Assembly (NCBI GenBank): GCA_025766275.1
Contig: JAFKAC010000068.1
Location: 1-64,000 of the forward strand
Direction of reading: 5' to 3'
Source: Lactarius indigo
Lineage: Eukaryota > Basidiomycota > Agaricomycetes > Russulales > Russulaceae
Length of the DNA: 64,000 nucleotides
The notes beneath the pieces were generated by a model. That model searched no databases and had not been told where the DNA came from. It saw only the letters and a list, made by a program, of their open reading frames with translations. The translations under genes and the position numbers were made by a program. Positions 13,876 through 25,836 of this stretch are shown here, in pieces (the stretch's first letter is position 1; the number at the start of each line of letters is the position of its first letter).

Positions 13876-16869
13876 GGCTCTCCGCTGTCAATTGGACCCT
13901 CCGAGAAACGAGTCAGGATGTGGTCGGAGAAAGGGCACACTGCATGCTCCGAGGGCAACGAAGTCGAGAGACGGCGTTGGTCGGTAGGGACGACGGGTAG
14001 CGGTGGCAGAGGCGACGGCGATGCTGGGGGGGGGTCGCGTCGGCAATGACGGCCAGCAACGGAGCGTGCCGAAAACGTCCGCTAGCCATCACGGCTACCA
14101 TTTAGGCCTTCACTCTCACAAGTGACATGCACAACAGCACTTCTATCATATGGATTCGCAATTGATCTCAATATGGCGTATATGATGCATATGATGATGG
14201 CTCGTCCTCTCATGGAAAACACCGCCTTTTCTTTTTTCTCGCTGTGTGGCGGACCTGAATATTTTACCCCTCAAGAAGTCCCAGGTCTAGGCAATCGTCC
14301 CTTTTTCTCTGATGCATAGGAACAAACTTCAAATTATCTCTTTCAGGCTGCCCTCTGCGAAGAGACTGGAAAATTCAATTCGTTATTATACAGCAATAAC
14401 GTAATACCGCTGCTTCAGGGTTCGTTGGTACGGTATACGAGCGATAATCTATCTCCTGAACCTTGGTACTGTATCTCCATGGGAGGACGATCGTGGATAA
14501 TTCTCGAGCCAAGGACGCCAACGCATTGTTTCTGTGCAGCAGCACTCTGCTCACTTGCCGTCAGTACAGTCAGCTCTTGACACATCTTTATCCATTATTG
14601 CACCCTCAGCGTCAGCTTCTTCGTCTGATCATCACCCCTACAGCACAACCACTATCACCTGTCTTCCTGCGCAGTCACTTCCCCCCCCTTTTTTTCTTTC
14701 TCCGAAGGTGTCATGGCGAGCGCACGTCCCAGCGCCATTTGTTCTCAATATGTATGTTCGTCTTCCGCATCTGCACCTCGGGCTTCTGCTTTCTTGCCGT
14801 TGGCCGTGCCGCTGGAACCAGACGTTCTCACAGACCCTTCGTCTTCTCTCTATACGCCGGACTGGAGACGATGACCCTGTCAGCGGGGCACTTTTTTCTC
14901 TCATCACCACTCGCTCATTTATCTTTCTCCGGCGGCGTTATGTGTTATACATATATTGGCTTGTCCACGGCTGTATGGAATTCGGTCAGACACCGAACAG
15001 AACTTAGTAGTGTTCGGGCATCGCGCCGGTCGTGGTGGTTGGTGCCTTTTGCGAGATGAACGGAAGTTGCATTTTTTTTTTCAGCTGATTCATGAACTTG
15101 AACCCGTCTCCAAAAACTCCCGGGTTAACACATGGTTGGCCAATCGTCCTTCGTTGACCATGGGGACTCTTCTAGGCTTCTCGTCTTCTCTTTCATCGGC
15201 GAATCCTGTTGCTTTCCCGCGTCATCTTTTTGGCTGTTTGGGCCCAACAACACTCACTCTTCAGTATCAAGTAAATACCTCCTCCCCTAAGCCGAATCGG
15301 ACATGTTACCATTTGTGGTAGCTTCGCTGTACTCCGCACTCCGCTGCGCGTGACCCCTTGTATCATTCGTGTGGCCTTATCATCAGCTGGGAGTATGACG
15401 AAGCAACCTTGCGGTCGAACTCTGTCGCGACTCGAACGCAACTGGGCCACCCACTGAGACAGGAAACCGTACTCGGCCATCAAATTATTTCTCGCTTTCC
15501 TTCGGCCAGGTGAGAGGGTGTGCCTCCGTCACGGTGCCTTTCTTGGTTGGGGACACGTCCGACTCACGGTCAGTCACCTGTTTTTCTGAGCACACCGCAT
15601 AGGGCGCGACGCCCCTCCTTATCAAGATTCCTGTTCCGATTCTACCCATCCGCATCGTGTCCTGGGGGGGTCCGCCATCGCGGTCGAAGAATAGTTCGCC
15701 GAAGGGATTTCTAGTGAATGGCCGAGCTTACCCAACTTCGTGGCGATACCGCTCTGTCGGATCTAGGGGTAAGAAAAAAAGGGTAGTGCGATGGCCAGAT
15801 TCAATCCGTCGTGCTTCAAAACACTCGAACGCCCCTGCAGAGCCTTTTTGTTTTTGTTTTTGAATGCATATCATCATCGCAGCAAGGCCTGACGGTGTGC
15901 GATTTCGGCTACTCATCGGGTTCGATTGCTCGCGTAATCCATTAACCCCATTGTGTGCCTCGGAGGCAATTAAATTGCCGTGTGACCCCCATCATCGTCA
16001 CGCGTAATCCCGCGCGTCTGCCTGAATACCGTACAGCAGCACACCACAAAGCACATGGCAGCACCCCAGCATAGGAGGAGCAATTCAAGTCCAGACTCTT
16101 GGCCGAGACAGATCACTTTTTTTTTTTTATCTTCCTGCATTCCGCATTTTTCCATCTATGGCTTCTTGTTATCTGCCAGTTCTTTCTCCCCGTATAACCG
16201 CCCCCCCCCAATCCATTTTCCCGGTAGATCTGTGAACGTCGAACGTACTACCATTCAATGGCGGAACCCACCCCCGGCAACTAAACGCACCGAACGCTCC
16301 GATGTTGTGCCGCTGCCCACCCCTTGCTTCGACATTGGCCAGCAGGGGCCGATGCAGCCCCCGCGGCGTCCGATGCTGTTCTGAACTCCCCCCAATGATT
16401 CTCCCGTCATCACGACAACGACGGTTTCTCGCTTTCTTCTTTTTTTTTTTTTCTTTCTTGGACTAGCTCTGTGCGTTCTCGGCACTTCTCCCGGTATCGC
16501 GTTGATTCGCCGGGTGTTGCGCAGTTCGAGCGAGATTGCCGCCAGCCCGCTGGCCCGCACCCTCAGCCATACCTGAGTCTGAACTCTCTTCAATTCATTT
16601 GCGCATTTGACTTGCGCTGGGTCAGCCGCGCCCACCCTCCCTTTGGTCACAGAGGGGCTTTACCCTTTTGAGTTCGCCTCATACACGATAGCGTGTGTAG
16701 GCGCCAACGCCATAATTAGGGCGTAACAAATTCGGTTCATACGTGGAACTTAGACGCGAAATTCGTGTGGCCAAAATTAGCATGTTTGGTAAATACGAAA
16801 CGAAAATAACAACGACTAGATCGTACACCACAATAGAAGACAGCGACAAGGACAGTAATGCATCATGTT
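13876..16869. other. 3-kb intergenic region, plus strand pyrimidine-rich
   Basis: No gene could be supported in either strand. The plus strand carries many long C/T tracts (for example near 14690, 16110, 16440). The small open frames here (such as 14463-15059) use frames with no domain and no splice continuity. The region could hold long 5' leaders or a non-coding transcript, but the sequence alone does not show one. Confidence 0.4.
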
Positions 16870-17622
16870 TCACATCTTCCAGACTTCTAGCGTGGCCGCG
16901 GCGCGTTCGAATGGAAAATCACCTCCCCACCGCGCGACAGCATCCGCGCTATCCATCAGGGCGGCGCGTAATTCCGCCACCTTTGCGCGCGCGCTCTCTA
17001 TATCTCCGGCGCGACCAGAGTCGATCTCTTCTTTGGAACTCTGTATTGCTTGGCATATATCGCCATCGATGAGAGTGAGCGCGTCCGCGGTCGCGCCATA
17101 AGGTGACCATCGGAGGCCCAAGGAATTGCGAATGATGGTAGTGAAAATGCCAAAACTGGTGAGGCCCATCCCTGCCCCGTACAGGGCACGCGCGTGCGCG
17201 AGGATGTCGTATAGGCCGGACGTGGGCATTGGATCCGTGTCGTCGAAGAGGAAGAGGATTTGAGCATGTGGGAGTGGGCTGATGTTTGAGCTGGCCATCC
17301 GTGAGCGCGCAGCCTTGGTGAAGGCTTGAGCGGTGCTTGGGGGCATGCTGGCGAGCAGTATCCGCACAGTAGCGCGAAGGCTGTAGGGGGGGCGCCAAAA
17401 GTTAGCGCGCGAATAGGGGATAGCAAGGGAGGTGTGCGTGGATGACGTACTCCTCTGCTCTGGCGTTGGCAATGAAGGAATCAACCATGAGATTTCTGCA
17501 AATATGGGTGTGCGATAAGCAACCGGATAGGGGTGGGAGGATGACGAGAGAGGGACGTACACATGGTTGAGAGAACGTGAGTCTGGTGAACGGTGGAAAG
17601 CGTCGGTTGATGGGGCAGGCAT
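16870..17622 (-). CDS. Conserved-looking 205-aa protein, unknown function
   Basis: Three exons (17622-17561, 17495-17451, 17380-16870) join in exact phase to give 205 aa; both introns start GTACGT and end CAG. I cannot assign a function. The protein has a helical middle (LRATVRILLASMPP, QAFTKAARSRM) and a glycine-containing segment (ARALYGAGMGLTSFG). It continues into IIRNSLGLRW and ends in an amphipathic helical tail (KVAELRAALMDSADAVARWG). No signal peptide or clear transmembrane span is seen. It is transcribed divergently from the aldo/keto reductase, with about 530 bp between the two starts. Confidence 0.65.
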   Translation of the reverse strand: MPAPSTDAFHRSPDSRSLNHVYVPLSSSSHPYPVAYRTPIFAEISWLIPSLPTPEQRSTSSTHTSLAIPYSRANFWRPPYSLRATVRILLASMPPSTAQAFTKAARSRMASSNISPLPHAQILFLFDDTDPMPTSGLYDILAHARALYGAGMGLTSFGIFTTIIRNSLGLRWSPYGATADALTLIDGDICQAIQSSKEEIDSGRAGDIESARAKVAELRAALMDSADAVARWGGDFPFERAAATLEVWKM

Positions 17623-18149
17623 GATGAGGGATGAGAGTCAAAGATGGCAAACGCGACGAAGCGAGACGAGAGGGGAGCGTCGAGTCGATAGGATCTGAGG
17701 AGATGGAGGAGTGTGCAAGGTGAATTTATAGTTCAGGCCTGGTGCTCCGACAAATCGGGAAGAGGATAGTTAGCGGACCATGGCTACCAAGTGAGGAACC
17801 GGAATAGTTTGTTCGATTGGGGGGGGAGGGAGGGAGATTTGGAGAAAAGGGTAAGATGATGATGATGGACAGGACGTTGGTTTGGATCTCGCTCCGGTCT
17901 TTTGATCAACACGCGCGAACTTTGAAATATGGTCGGATGGACCGGGAAGCTGGCCCCGAATATAATACTGACAAATTCGATTTTTATTAGAAAATAAAAA
18001 ATAAAGAAATTACTATTCACGCTGGATTGGTGCAACACGGATCTTCACTTCTGCCTCAGCATCAGCTCTGCACCATAGGGAGGTCTGGTGGGTTGAAAAG
18101 TAGATATAAGCCTCTTAGATCCCATGTAGTGTCCAATCAGCCCCACCCC
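17623..18149. promoter_or_regulatory. Shared divergent promoter region
   Basis: These 527 bp separate the starts of the minus-strand 205-aa gene and the plus-strand aldo/keto reductase. A bidirectional promoter is inferred from the layout only; no specific factor site is claimed. Confidence 0.35.
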
Positions 18150-20357
18150 ATGGCTTCACACTCAATAATGAGCCCCCTTTCTCCCGTCCACGTCAGTCCA
18201 TCTTCGCCGGTCACCGCAGCCCACTGGGAAACCTTCTCACTCGGCCCGTTCGATCCCCCCCGTCTTTGGGTCGGCCTATGGCAGCTCTCCAGCACTGCCT
18301 GGGGAACTGCGCCAGCAGCAAGAATTAGGGAAGCCATGGCACGGCACGTTGATCAAGGCTATACAGCGTTCGGTAACCTCTTGTTTTTCCTCCCATGTTG
18401 TTCTTTTTCGCTGATCTTCCGCTTTCCGACAATTGTCAGATATGGTGAATCTTCTCAGCATCCGCCTCTTTGTCCCTTCCGACTATTGACTGACGTTATC
18501 CCGCGCCGCACAACTTTATTGCAAAGGGTGAGTGAGTTCACGCTACAGAGTTCAATTAGAACCCCACCTTCAGACGCTCATTTTCCTTTTCCTCTCGCCA
18601 ACCAGCTGATCATTATGGCCCTGCCGAGATCGTCTTTGTCAGTTGGCCACATTCGCGTTCGGCCCCCGTTTATTCGTTACTGACGCCCGTCCCGTCACTC
18701 CTCCCCCCCTTACCACCCCTCAACCAACCGCACTATTCCGACAGGGGCAATTTCAGGAGCACCTTCCACCCCGCACCGTCCTCGGAGGCACCAAATGGTG
18801 CGTCTTCAAACACACCGAAGAACTTTCTCGCGCCACAGTAGAGACCGCCGTCCGCGAGCGCATGACACGCATGCGCACCAGCCATCTCGACTTTTTGCAG
18901 GTCTGCTCGTCGCTTCGCGCCTTCACCCGCCCCCCGGTTTTCTGACGTTTATGTTTGCCGCAGTTCTATTGGCAGGACTACTCTAATAAGGGTTATATGA
19001 CCGCCCTGCGATATCTACTCGACCTCCAAGCAGATGGCATCATCACAGCTATCGGGCTTGTCAATTTCGATGCGGTCCGAACCGACGAGATCTGCACACA
19101 GCTCGGCCCAGGGGCTATCGTTTCCAATCAAGTCCAGGTGCGTGTCTACATCCGTCCTAGCCCATCCCGTCCCATCCCATCCCACGCGTCCCCACTCCGC
19201 ACCCGATAATCATGCCTCGTTTTTTTTGGCGGATCTCGCGTTGGGTTGACATCTGGCACGGGGACACGCGCGTGCGCGCGCGCTAATACAAAAGTGCAAT
19301 AAATCGTTACTGATACTCGCCTCCTCGTCGCACACCCACACTCATACAGTTCTCATTGATTGACACTCGGCCGCTCCACGGTATGGCAGATGTCTGCGAG
19401 AAGCACAGCATCAAGCTACTCACTTACGGCACATTTGTACGCGCACTATTCAGTTTGTACCATAACCTTCCCTCACAAATCCCCCCCCCCTCCCCCCCTT
19501 TTTGACAGTGCGGCGGCTTTCTCGCAGACGCCTGGCTTGACAGGCCCGAGCCTGATCCGTATTCCGGCACGCTAACGCCGTCACAGCGCAAGGTGAGTCA
19601 GACGCGGTTCCACAAACATAGAGTGTGTGTGAGAGAGTTGTGTAAGGGAGGGAGGGGGGTGGGGAGAAAAGAGAAGATGGGGACGAATGCGAGTGCGGGG
19701 TGCGGGGGCGGAGACGGGAAGCGCTGGAGGAAAAAGGGCCTAGCCCCCCCCTCCCCGGCATTTCCGCAACCGGGCGGGTGCCACATGCCACCTCATTTAT
19801 TTTTTTTCCAAATTTTTTTTTTCATTATTGCCCCGATTCCTCTCTCACTCTCTCATCGTTTTTTGAGCGCGCGTTGATTGTTCCACAGTATTTAGACGCC
19901 ATTACGCGAGCGTGGGGCGATTGGGCCCTTTTCCAGCAACTCCTCGCCGTATTACGGAAAATCGGCGACCGCCACGGCGGGGCGACCATCGCGAACGTGG
20001 CCGTCCGGTGGGTGCTGGACCACCCATTCGTTGGCGCTGTCCTCGTCGGTGTGTAACGTCAACTTACTACTCGCCCTACCCCTCTTGCTTCTTCTTCTCT
20101 TCTCTACGAGAAGCCTACCTCCGCCTCTTCCCCCTTTTTCCCTTCCCCCCTTTTTATTATATCTTGATCCAGAAAGCTTTACTGACCCGTTTAAAGGCAC
20201 GCGTCTGGGCGTTTCGGAACATCCTGAGGATAACCTCAACGTATTCAAATTCCGTCTTTCCGACGCTGATCGTGCAGATATCGAGGCTGTCCTCGACCGC
20301 TCGAATGGCCGAAGGATGATCACACTGATAGGTGACTGCGGCGCCGAGTATCGTTGA
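18150..20357 (+). CDS. Aldo/keto reductase superfamily protein
   Basis: Exons 18150-18372, 18606-18637, 18745-18900, 18964-19137, 19350-19436, 19509-19592, 19889-20048 and 20197-20357 give 358 aa in exact phase. Family landmarks: WVGLWQLSS, ADHYGPAE (Asp and Tyr of the active site), LGGTKW (active-site Lys), SNQVQFSLIDTRP, YGTF, IANVAVRWVLDHP and the NADP-binding GTRLGVSEHPEDN. Members reduce carbonyls with NADPH in the cytosol; the substrate cannot be read from sequence. Two oddities. First, the position of the usual catalytic His (LQFHW) is Tyr here (LQFYW, codon TAT at 18967). Second, the first junction lacks the two residues expected before ADHYG; a possible 5- to 6-nt microexon at 18440-18445, preceded by a good acceptor, would supply them but does not fit GT-AG exactly. 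The gene may therefore be catalytically altered. Confidence 0.85.
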
Positions 20358-21213
20358 CAGAAGACAAGATAGAGGGGGGGGGAGGGGGAACGACATAGCA
20401 ACGGCGTGTTCTGGAGTTGTAAAGCGAGGATTGAGCGAGTAAGAGGATCACCACCGGAAGAACGGGACATTGTAGTAATATCTGTGTAGTAAGAAACGAT
20501 GAATCGACCGGAAAAAGGAAAATCTCTTCGGAAATTTGGCGAATAACACACCGCAACGAAAGTAAATGCAGGTTGGGGCGGGGCCCATACTTGCAGCTCT
20601 AATTGCCCTCACTCAAATTGGACGTCCGGTATCATAGTCACCGTGACACGACGACGACGGAGCTTTTTTGGTATTTCGATATTGGGTTGATCACGATCGC
20701 GGCATTATAGGAAACACTACCACTTGTGTACACGGTATGTGTTATTGCGTGCCAGTTGTATGCGCGTACTGCCATCCGGTGTTAAGTGTGCCGTAATTTG
20801 GGGAAAGGCGCCGGGGGGGAGGGGAGAGGGGGAAACGGTCATTTTTTTCCCAGAGTCACTCACTCACACACAAGTGTATTACCTACTACTACGGAAAAGG
20901 GACACGAACGTTAAATGACGGGTGCTGTTGCAATATATAGATGGATGTGCTCGCTACACAGACGTGAACACGTCGTTTAGGAAAGAAACAAGATACGACT
21001 ACTTGGTACACGGATGTGTGATAAAAGCGAGATTAAGAAAATGATGATGATCCGGTGGATGATGATAGTTCGATTGACAATCAAGTGGAGAGAGAAAGAG
21101 AGAAAGCGGAGAAAACGGAAAATGGAAAAGAAAAAAAAAGTCAATGGCAATTGAGTCCATCCGTAGCCCCGCATAGGAGACGAAGAAGACAGAAGTTTCA
21201 TATTTCATTTACA
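20358..21213. other. Intergenic between convergent genes
   Basis: The aldo/keto reductase (+) and the hydrolase (-) converge here. The region is rich in purine or pyrimidine runs and no gene is supported. Confidence 0.45.
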
Positions 21214-24200
21214 TCAAAGTTTGGAAGAAGTGCTGGAAGGATTGCTACTCAGGCGTTGGATAGGCTGGAGCTTGCGCTTGATATCCCTTAGTATGGCCGT
21301 TTTGGGATGCCAATCAGGGAATGCATTGCGCAGGTTTGCGAAATCGTTCGCGAAAAAGTGTGCGACGCGCTCGTTTGCAATCAAATCGCGTAACGCCCAG
21401 GGGATCTTTTTTTTTTTGATAACGAAAAAGAAAAGAATAGAAGAAAAAGGTTTGTCAGTGCCCGCCCGATACGCACCAAACGTAGCAACGACGACGTGAA
21501 AACGAATGTGCTCACTTCGTAATCATTGCGCTCTACCTTGGCGTCGAAAGGTTGTAGAACGAGTTCCGGGCGTTCATTCGATCCTTCATTTGTCATGAAA
21601 AGATAGTTCACGGCCAACCTGCGCCAAACACCATCATCATCAGAACGTGTCAGTCAATTTCGATCCTCCTCCGAGACGTGAATACCCACGAATATGTTGC
21701 CAGCTCTTCATAGGCGGTTGAATGCCCAATGCCGCTCAATGAACCGGCAGTTGCTTCCGAGAGGTGCGTGAGCAATCCGCTATCTGACAGGCCAACGTTC
21801 ATCACTCGGAGGAGCAAAATGAGAAGGTTCGACAGAAAGTCGGATGAGCTGGAGGCGCACATCGGGTGGTGGCGTCAGCGATCTCAGGCACAAATTAATT
21901 CTTAAAAAAAAAGCCGAACACGCACTGATATACATCTCCGTCAATGTACAATGCCCTCAAAATGAGTGGGTGGGAAGCAGCGGTGAACAGTCCCGAATAG
22001 AGCGGGACTACTTGATCGTTCAGCGAGGCGATATACACCATCTTGACCTGATCTGATGTCATAACATGTCCCAACGGGCAAATTCAAATCAACCTCGACG
22101 TACTCCATGGTCAACGACATTACGCAGCGCTTTAACGTAACTCTTCGAGACCTCGCTAGTAGTAGTCTGAAACATGTCAGGTGATTTAATGAGAGATAAC
22201 TTGGCGCAGCGACGCGGGGGGGCTGTTGGACAAACTTACCTGAAATTCAAAAAGCTCCTTTGCCGCCGCAGACTCAAAGTACTGATACATGAAAGGAGAC
22301 TCGATATGCAGCGCTCACGTCAAGGAAACTATCACTTACTTGGATGTAGGGCAACACGAGGGAGCTAGAGCTAAGATAACGAAGTGGTCCGAGATGGATA
22401 CCACACAGCGCTAAACAGCACACTCTTTGGGCTGAAGGCGCCACTGGTCTCGTGCCGCCGGGAGCGAGGGCGGCAGAAGCGCTCGCCAACAGGTCGGAAG
22501 TCCTTGATGTCTTGATATGCTTATCATGAATTAGTCGATCGAGCAAATGGGTTGATACGATGGAGCCTTGAGAATGCGTTGCCACCAGAATGGCGTCCGC
22601 AGCGTGGAGGTCGTTTATCCAATCGTGGTTCGCCAGTAAATTCGTATACAATCTGCAAAAAAAAAATTTGAATGAAATTTATTTTTATTATCTGTGACAG
22701 CCCAAAGGGGCCGACGTCGCGACCCACTTTTCCACGCGCTTGTTAATTGTTCCCTCGCCCTCCAAGGGAATTTGCGTCACTTTTTCGAAATGCACCTTGT
22801 GTTGTTCCTGAAACGCTTCCAACGCCCGGCACATCATCGTGACAAACTTGCTGCTGGTGCCAGTCGGCTGCAGGATACGCAAATCAGCGGTGAGTCCCAG
22901 CTCCGCTATCGAGAACGAACCTCGCCTAACATAGTCCGCGTGACCGCACCTGTCCAGCAGCGAAGAACAGTCTCATCAGTCTCGTTCCCCTGAATCGGCG
23001 CCGGACGAAGCCCAAGTGACATCGGCGGACGTACCAGGGAACCACCCATGTATACCGATAACCACAACGCGTCTACATCCCCGTAAAAGATCGCCATCTA
23101 ACCTTTCGCCGATAACGTCCCAAGTGCGTGGGAGGTCCCTTCCAAAGTCCGCAAAGTTTCCATCGTCTTTCGAGGGCGTTTTGCCCTTTCCCGTGCTCGT
23201 CCCGTCGTCTCTCGCGAAGAGCATACCGCTCACGAAACGTACCGTCTTCAAAAACGCAGAACTAGTCTGTGGTCGCAGAACGGTCGAGCGAGGGGGTGAG
23301 TGAAACGTGTCTTCCCACGTCGGCAATACGAGATTTGGTTGCGACGGCACTCGTGGCGATGCACGCCCTGAACTCTTGGACGGCGCAGGTGAGACTGAAA
23401 CACGCTTTGTCCCCTTGGGTTCATCGGGTTTCTTATCAGACTTCACTTTCGGCTTTGGTGATGGAGACGGCGAGCGTGGTGGAGCAGGTGCCATCTTCGT
23501 CACTTGCATCTCGACGTCGTTGCCTGTTCGAACCTCTGACGTCGCTACGAGCATTGCCGTACCTGCGCGCTCCTCGTCATCATCATCAATTTCCATCACC
23601 TCCATTGTGCCCTCATCACGATACTCGGTATCGGCAATGCGCTTAGCGAGCAGGGTCTTGGAACTGAAGAATGAGGCCCAGCCAGATAGATTGGTCGAGA
23701 TGGAGGACTGGATGGGGTTGGTAGGGTCTATGTGCGCTGTGGGAACAGATGGTTGTGTCGCCGGCGCCTCTTTGACATCAGCATCCGCACTACTCGGATT
23801 CTGTACCTGTGCTTGGCTATCGATTCCCTCTTTGGCCTGGGCAGGGTTTGGTGCGGGGATTGGTTGGCTATACGACCCGTACCAAGACCATGGTGACAAC
23901 CAACTCGAGCCATGGTTCTCTGTTTCCGCTAATATCGTCGACTCCGGTTGGGCTTGTACAGACGGAGAATTCGGAACGTCAGTCTCCATTGACTGGGAAT
24001 TAGCTATTATGGGGCTCTGTTCCTGGTTTGGAGGTCCAATCGGAAGTGTATCCTGGGTCTGAGAAATGGGGTATGTGATTGTGGGCCCCCAACCAACAAT
24101 TCCCCACCAGGAGCTCTGTGTTTGCGTAGCGGTGGTGGCAGTCTCGGAGTCCGGACCGGAAGGTGGCGTTGTATCTATAAGCCGACCATGTTGGTTTCGA

Positions 24201-25623
24201 GTTGACAATCGATTTCGGAACTGAACTCTTACCTGTAGTCTCGACTGTGGGTTCATCTGACTCCCTCGACGACTGCGAAGAGCTACCTTCGGTCTCGAGC
24301 ACCGTTTGGACGTCAGGAGTCTTCGCGGACACGACGGCGCGGTCCAGAGGTACTTTGGGGCGTCCAAGAAACGGGATACTGAGCGTGAAGCGGCTCGCAG
24401 AGGGGTTCAAAGCAGACAAATTCTGACTTGTGTCATTCGATAAAAGTACAGAAGGTGCGACTGGCTCTGACTGAGGATCGGCAGACGGCAATTTTGGTAC
24501 CTGGTCATCGATGGAGGATGGCGTCGACGGTGAAGCAACGTGTGAAACGGTCAATGGCGAAGTACGTGTTTCTGCGTCGGGAGGTGACCTTGATGATGGT
24601 AGCGGAGAAGCAGGAGAGAACCACTTGCGAGAAGTCGGTACAGGAACAGAAGCGGATTCGGGTGTGGGCTGGCTCTCGACCTTAGTAAGCTCGGGTTTCG
24701 GGGGAGTTGGAGGTATGACGTTTGTGATAGGGAGTTGTGGAGTTGAAGGAGCCGGAGACTCCGTTGGAGTGGGATCATTTGCTACCTCTGGTTCGCCCAT
24801 GGGTCGCAATTTACTCGGCCGCTTAGAGGACGAGGACGATCCAAACCAGGGGCGTTTGCTGGGTATGGACTTGATATTAGCTTCCGGTTGAGAGGCGTGA
24901 CTCGCCACTTGCGGACCCGAGACTGGCGCAGGAGCGGGATTGGTGTTGGGAAGATCAGCTGGAGGCGGTACAGCCGCCGCAGTGGATGTAGACTCGGGGG
25001 TAGTTGGTCGTTCTCCAGCGGTTGAAGGAGGCGTCTGCTTGGAGAGCTCATTCAGGGGAGTGTTAGAAGAGCTTCGTCGGGACAACGACGCGAGCCAAGA
25101 ACGTGGCTGCGGTGCTGATGCTGGGACGAGTGCTGAGGAGGGCTTGGCGGCATTGGCATCGGGCGCAGGTAAACCAGTTGTGTCATCTGTTGGAGAGGAC
25201 GAAAAGACAGGTTGTGGCTCGCCTTGATTCAAATGATGAGAACTTTTGAAACAGGCCAGACGCGTCGCACGCGACAAGCAAGTCCCAAATGGACGCGGAA
25301 ACGACAGGTTTAATGAAGGGCTGCTCACCGTTGTCACTCAGGGGTGGCTGTGTCTCCGTGTTTGCCTGTCGCTCGGGATCTGGGAGGACCTGTTAAGATC
25401 TTCATTTCGGTCGAATTTGTGACAGGAGGAGCATACCTTCGACAGTGACAGATGCTGTCTTGACATCGGTGTCACCTGGCATGTTAATAGGTTGGAGGAG
25501 TGTGACTGCGGACGCGAGAGGAGAGGCGGCTTCGGGTTCAGCTACGATTAAGGAAAGAGAAGTAGGTGCTCTATTCTTTCGAGAAGTTCGCCAAGGAAGA
25601 GACGAGCGAGGGGTCGATGTCAT
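21214..25623 (-). CDS. Fungal alpha/beta-hydrolase with long disordered N-terminus
   Basis: Thirteen exons join in phase to 1,176 aa: 25623-25437, 25379-25329, 25222-24233, 24174-23035, 22949-22921, 22867-22728, 22652-22340, 22281-22240, 22166-22104, 22047-21926, 21848-21690, 21618-21516, 21405-21214. The first about 700 residues are Ser/Pro/Thr-rich and low complexity. The catalytic part has an HG oxyanion motif (GIHGWFPG, about 783-790), nucleophile Ser in THSQGS (about 870), acid Asp in SLNDQVVP (about 996) and His in GIGHSTAYE (about 1069), a full Ser-Asp-His triad. It resembles the conserved fungal lipase-like family that includes yeast YDR444W, from memory of the motifs. The last acceptor lies in an A-rich tract and is the weakest junction. 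An ATG at 25723 is out of phase with the next exon, so 25623 was chosen. Confidence 0.8.
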
Positions 25624-25836
25624 ACCAGTGGGGGACGTGATGGACCCGGTGGAAGGAACGTAGCGGTACGGCTACTGAGAGAGACGCTCTCGGGTCCTGG
25701 TCTTGACTGGCTTGACTCGCCATGCGCGACTGGCGCGCAACACACACCGTCACGTCACATGATTCCAGACCAGTTCGAACCAAATTCACAATATCTCATT
25801 ACAGTATATCAAGTGTCCATGTCACCTTGAAATCGA

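Noticed and set aside
14463..15059. 198-codon plus-strand frame
   Set aside because: It overlaps other frames in a pyrimidine-rich region, lacks a domain and has composition typical of translated C/T tracts.
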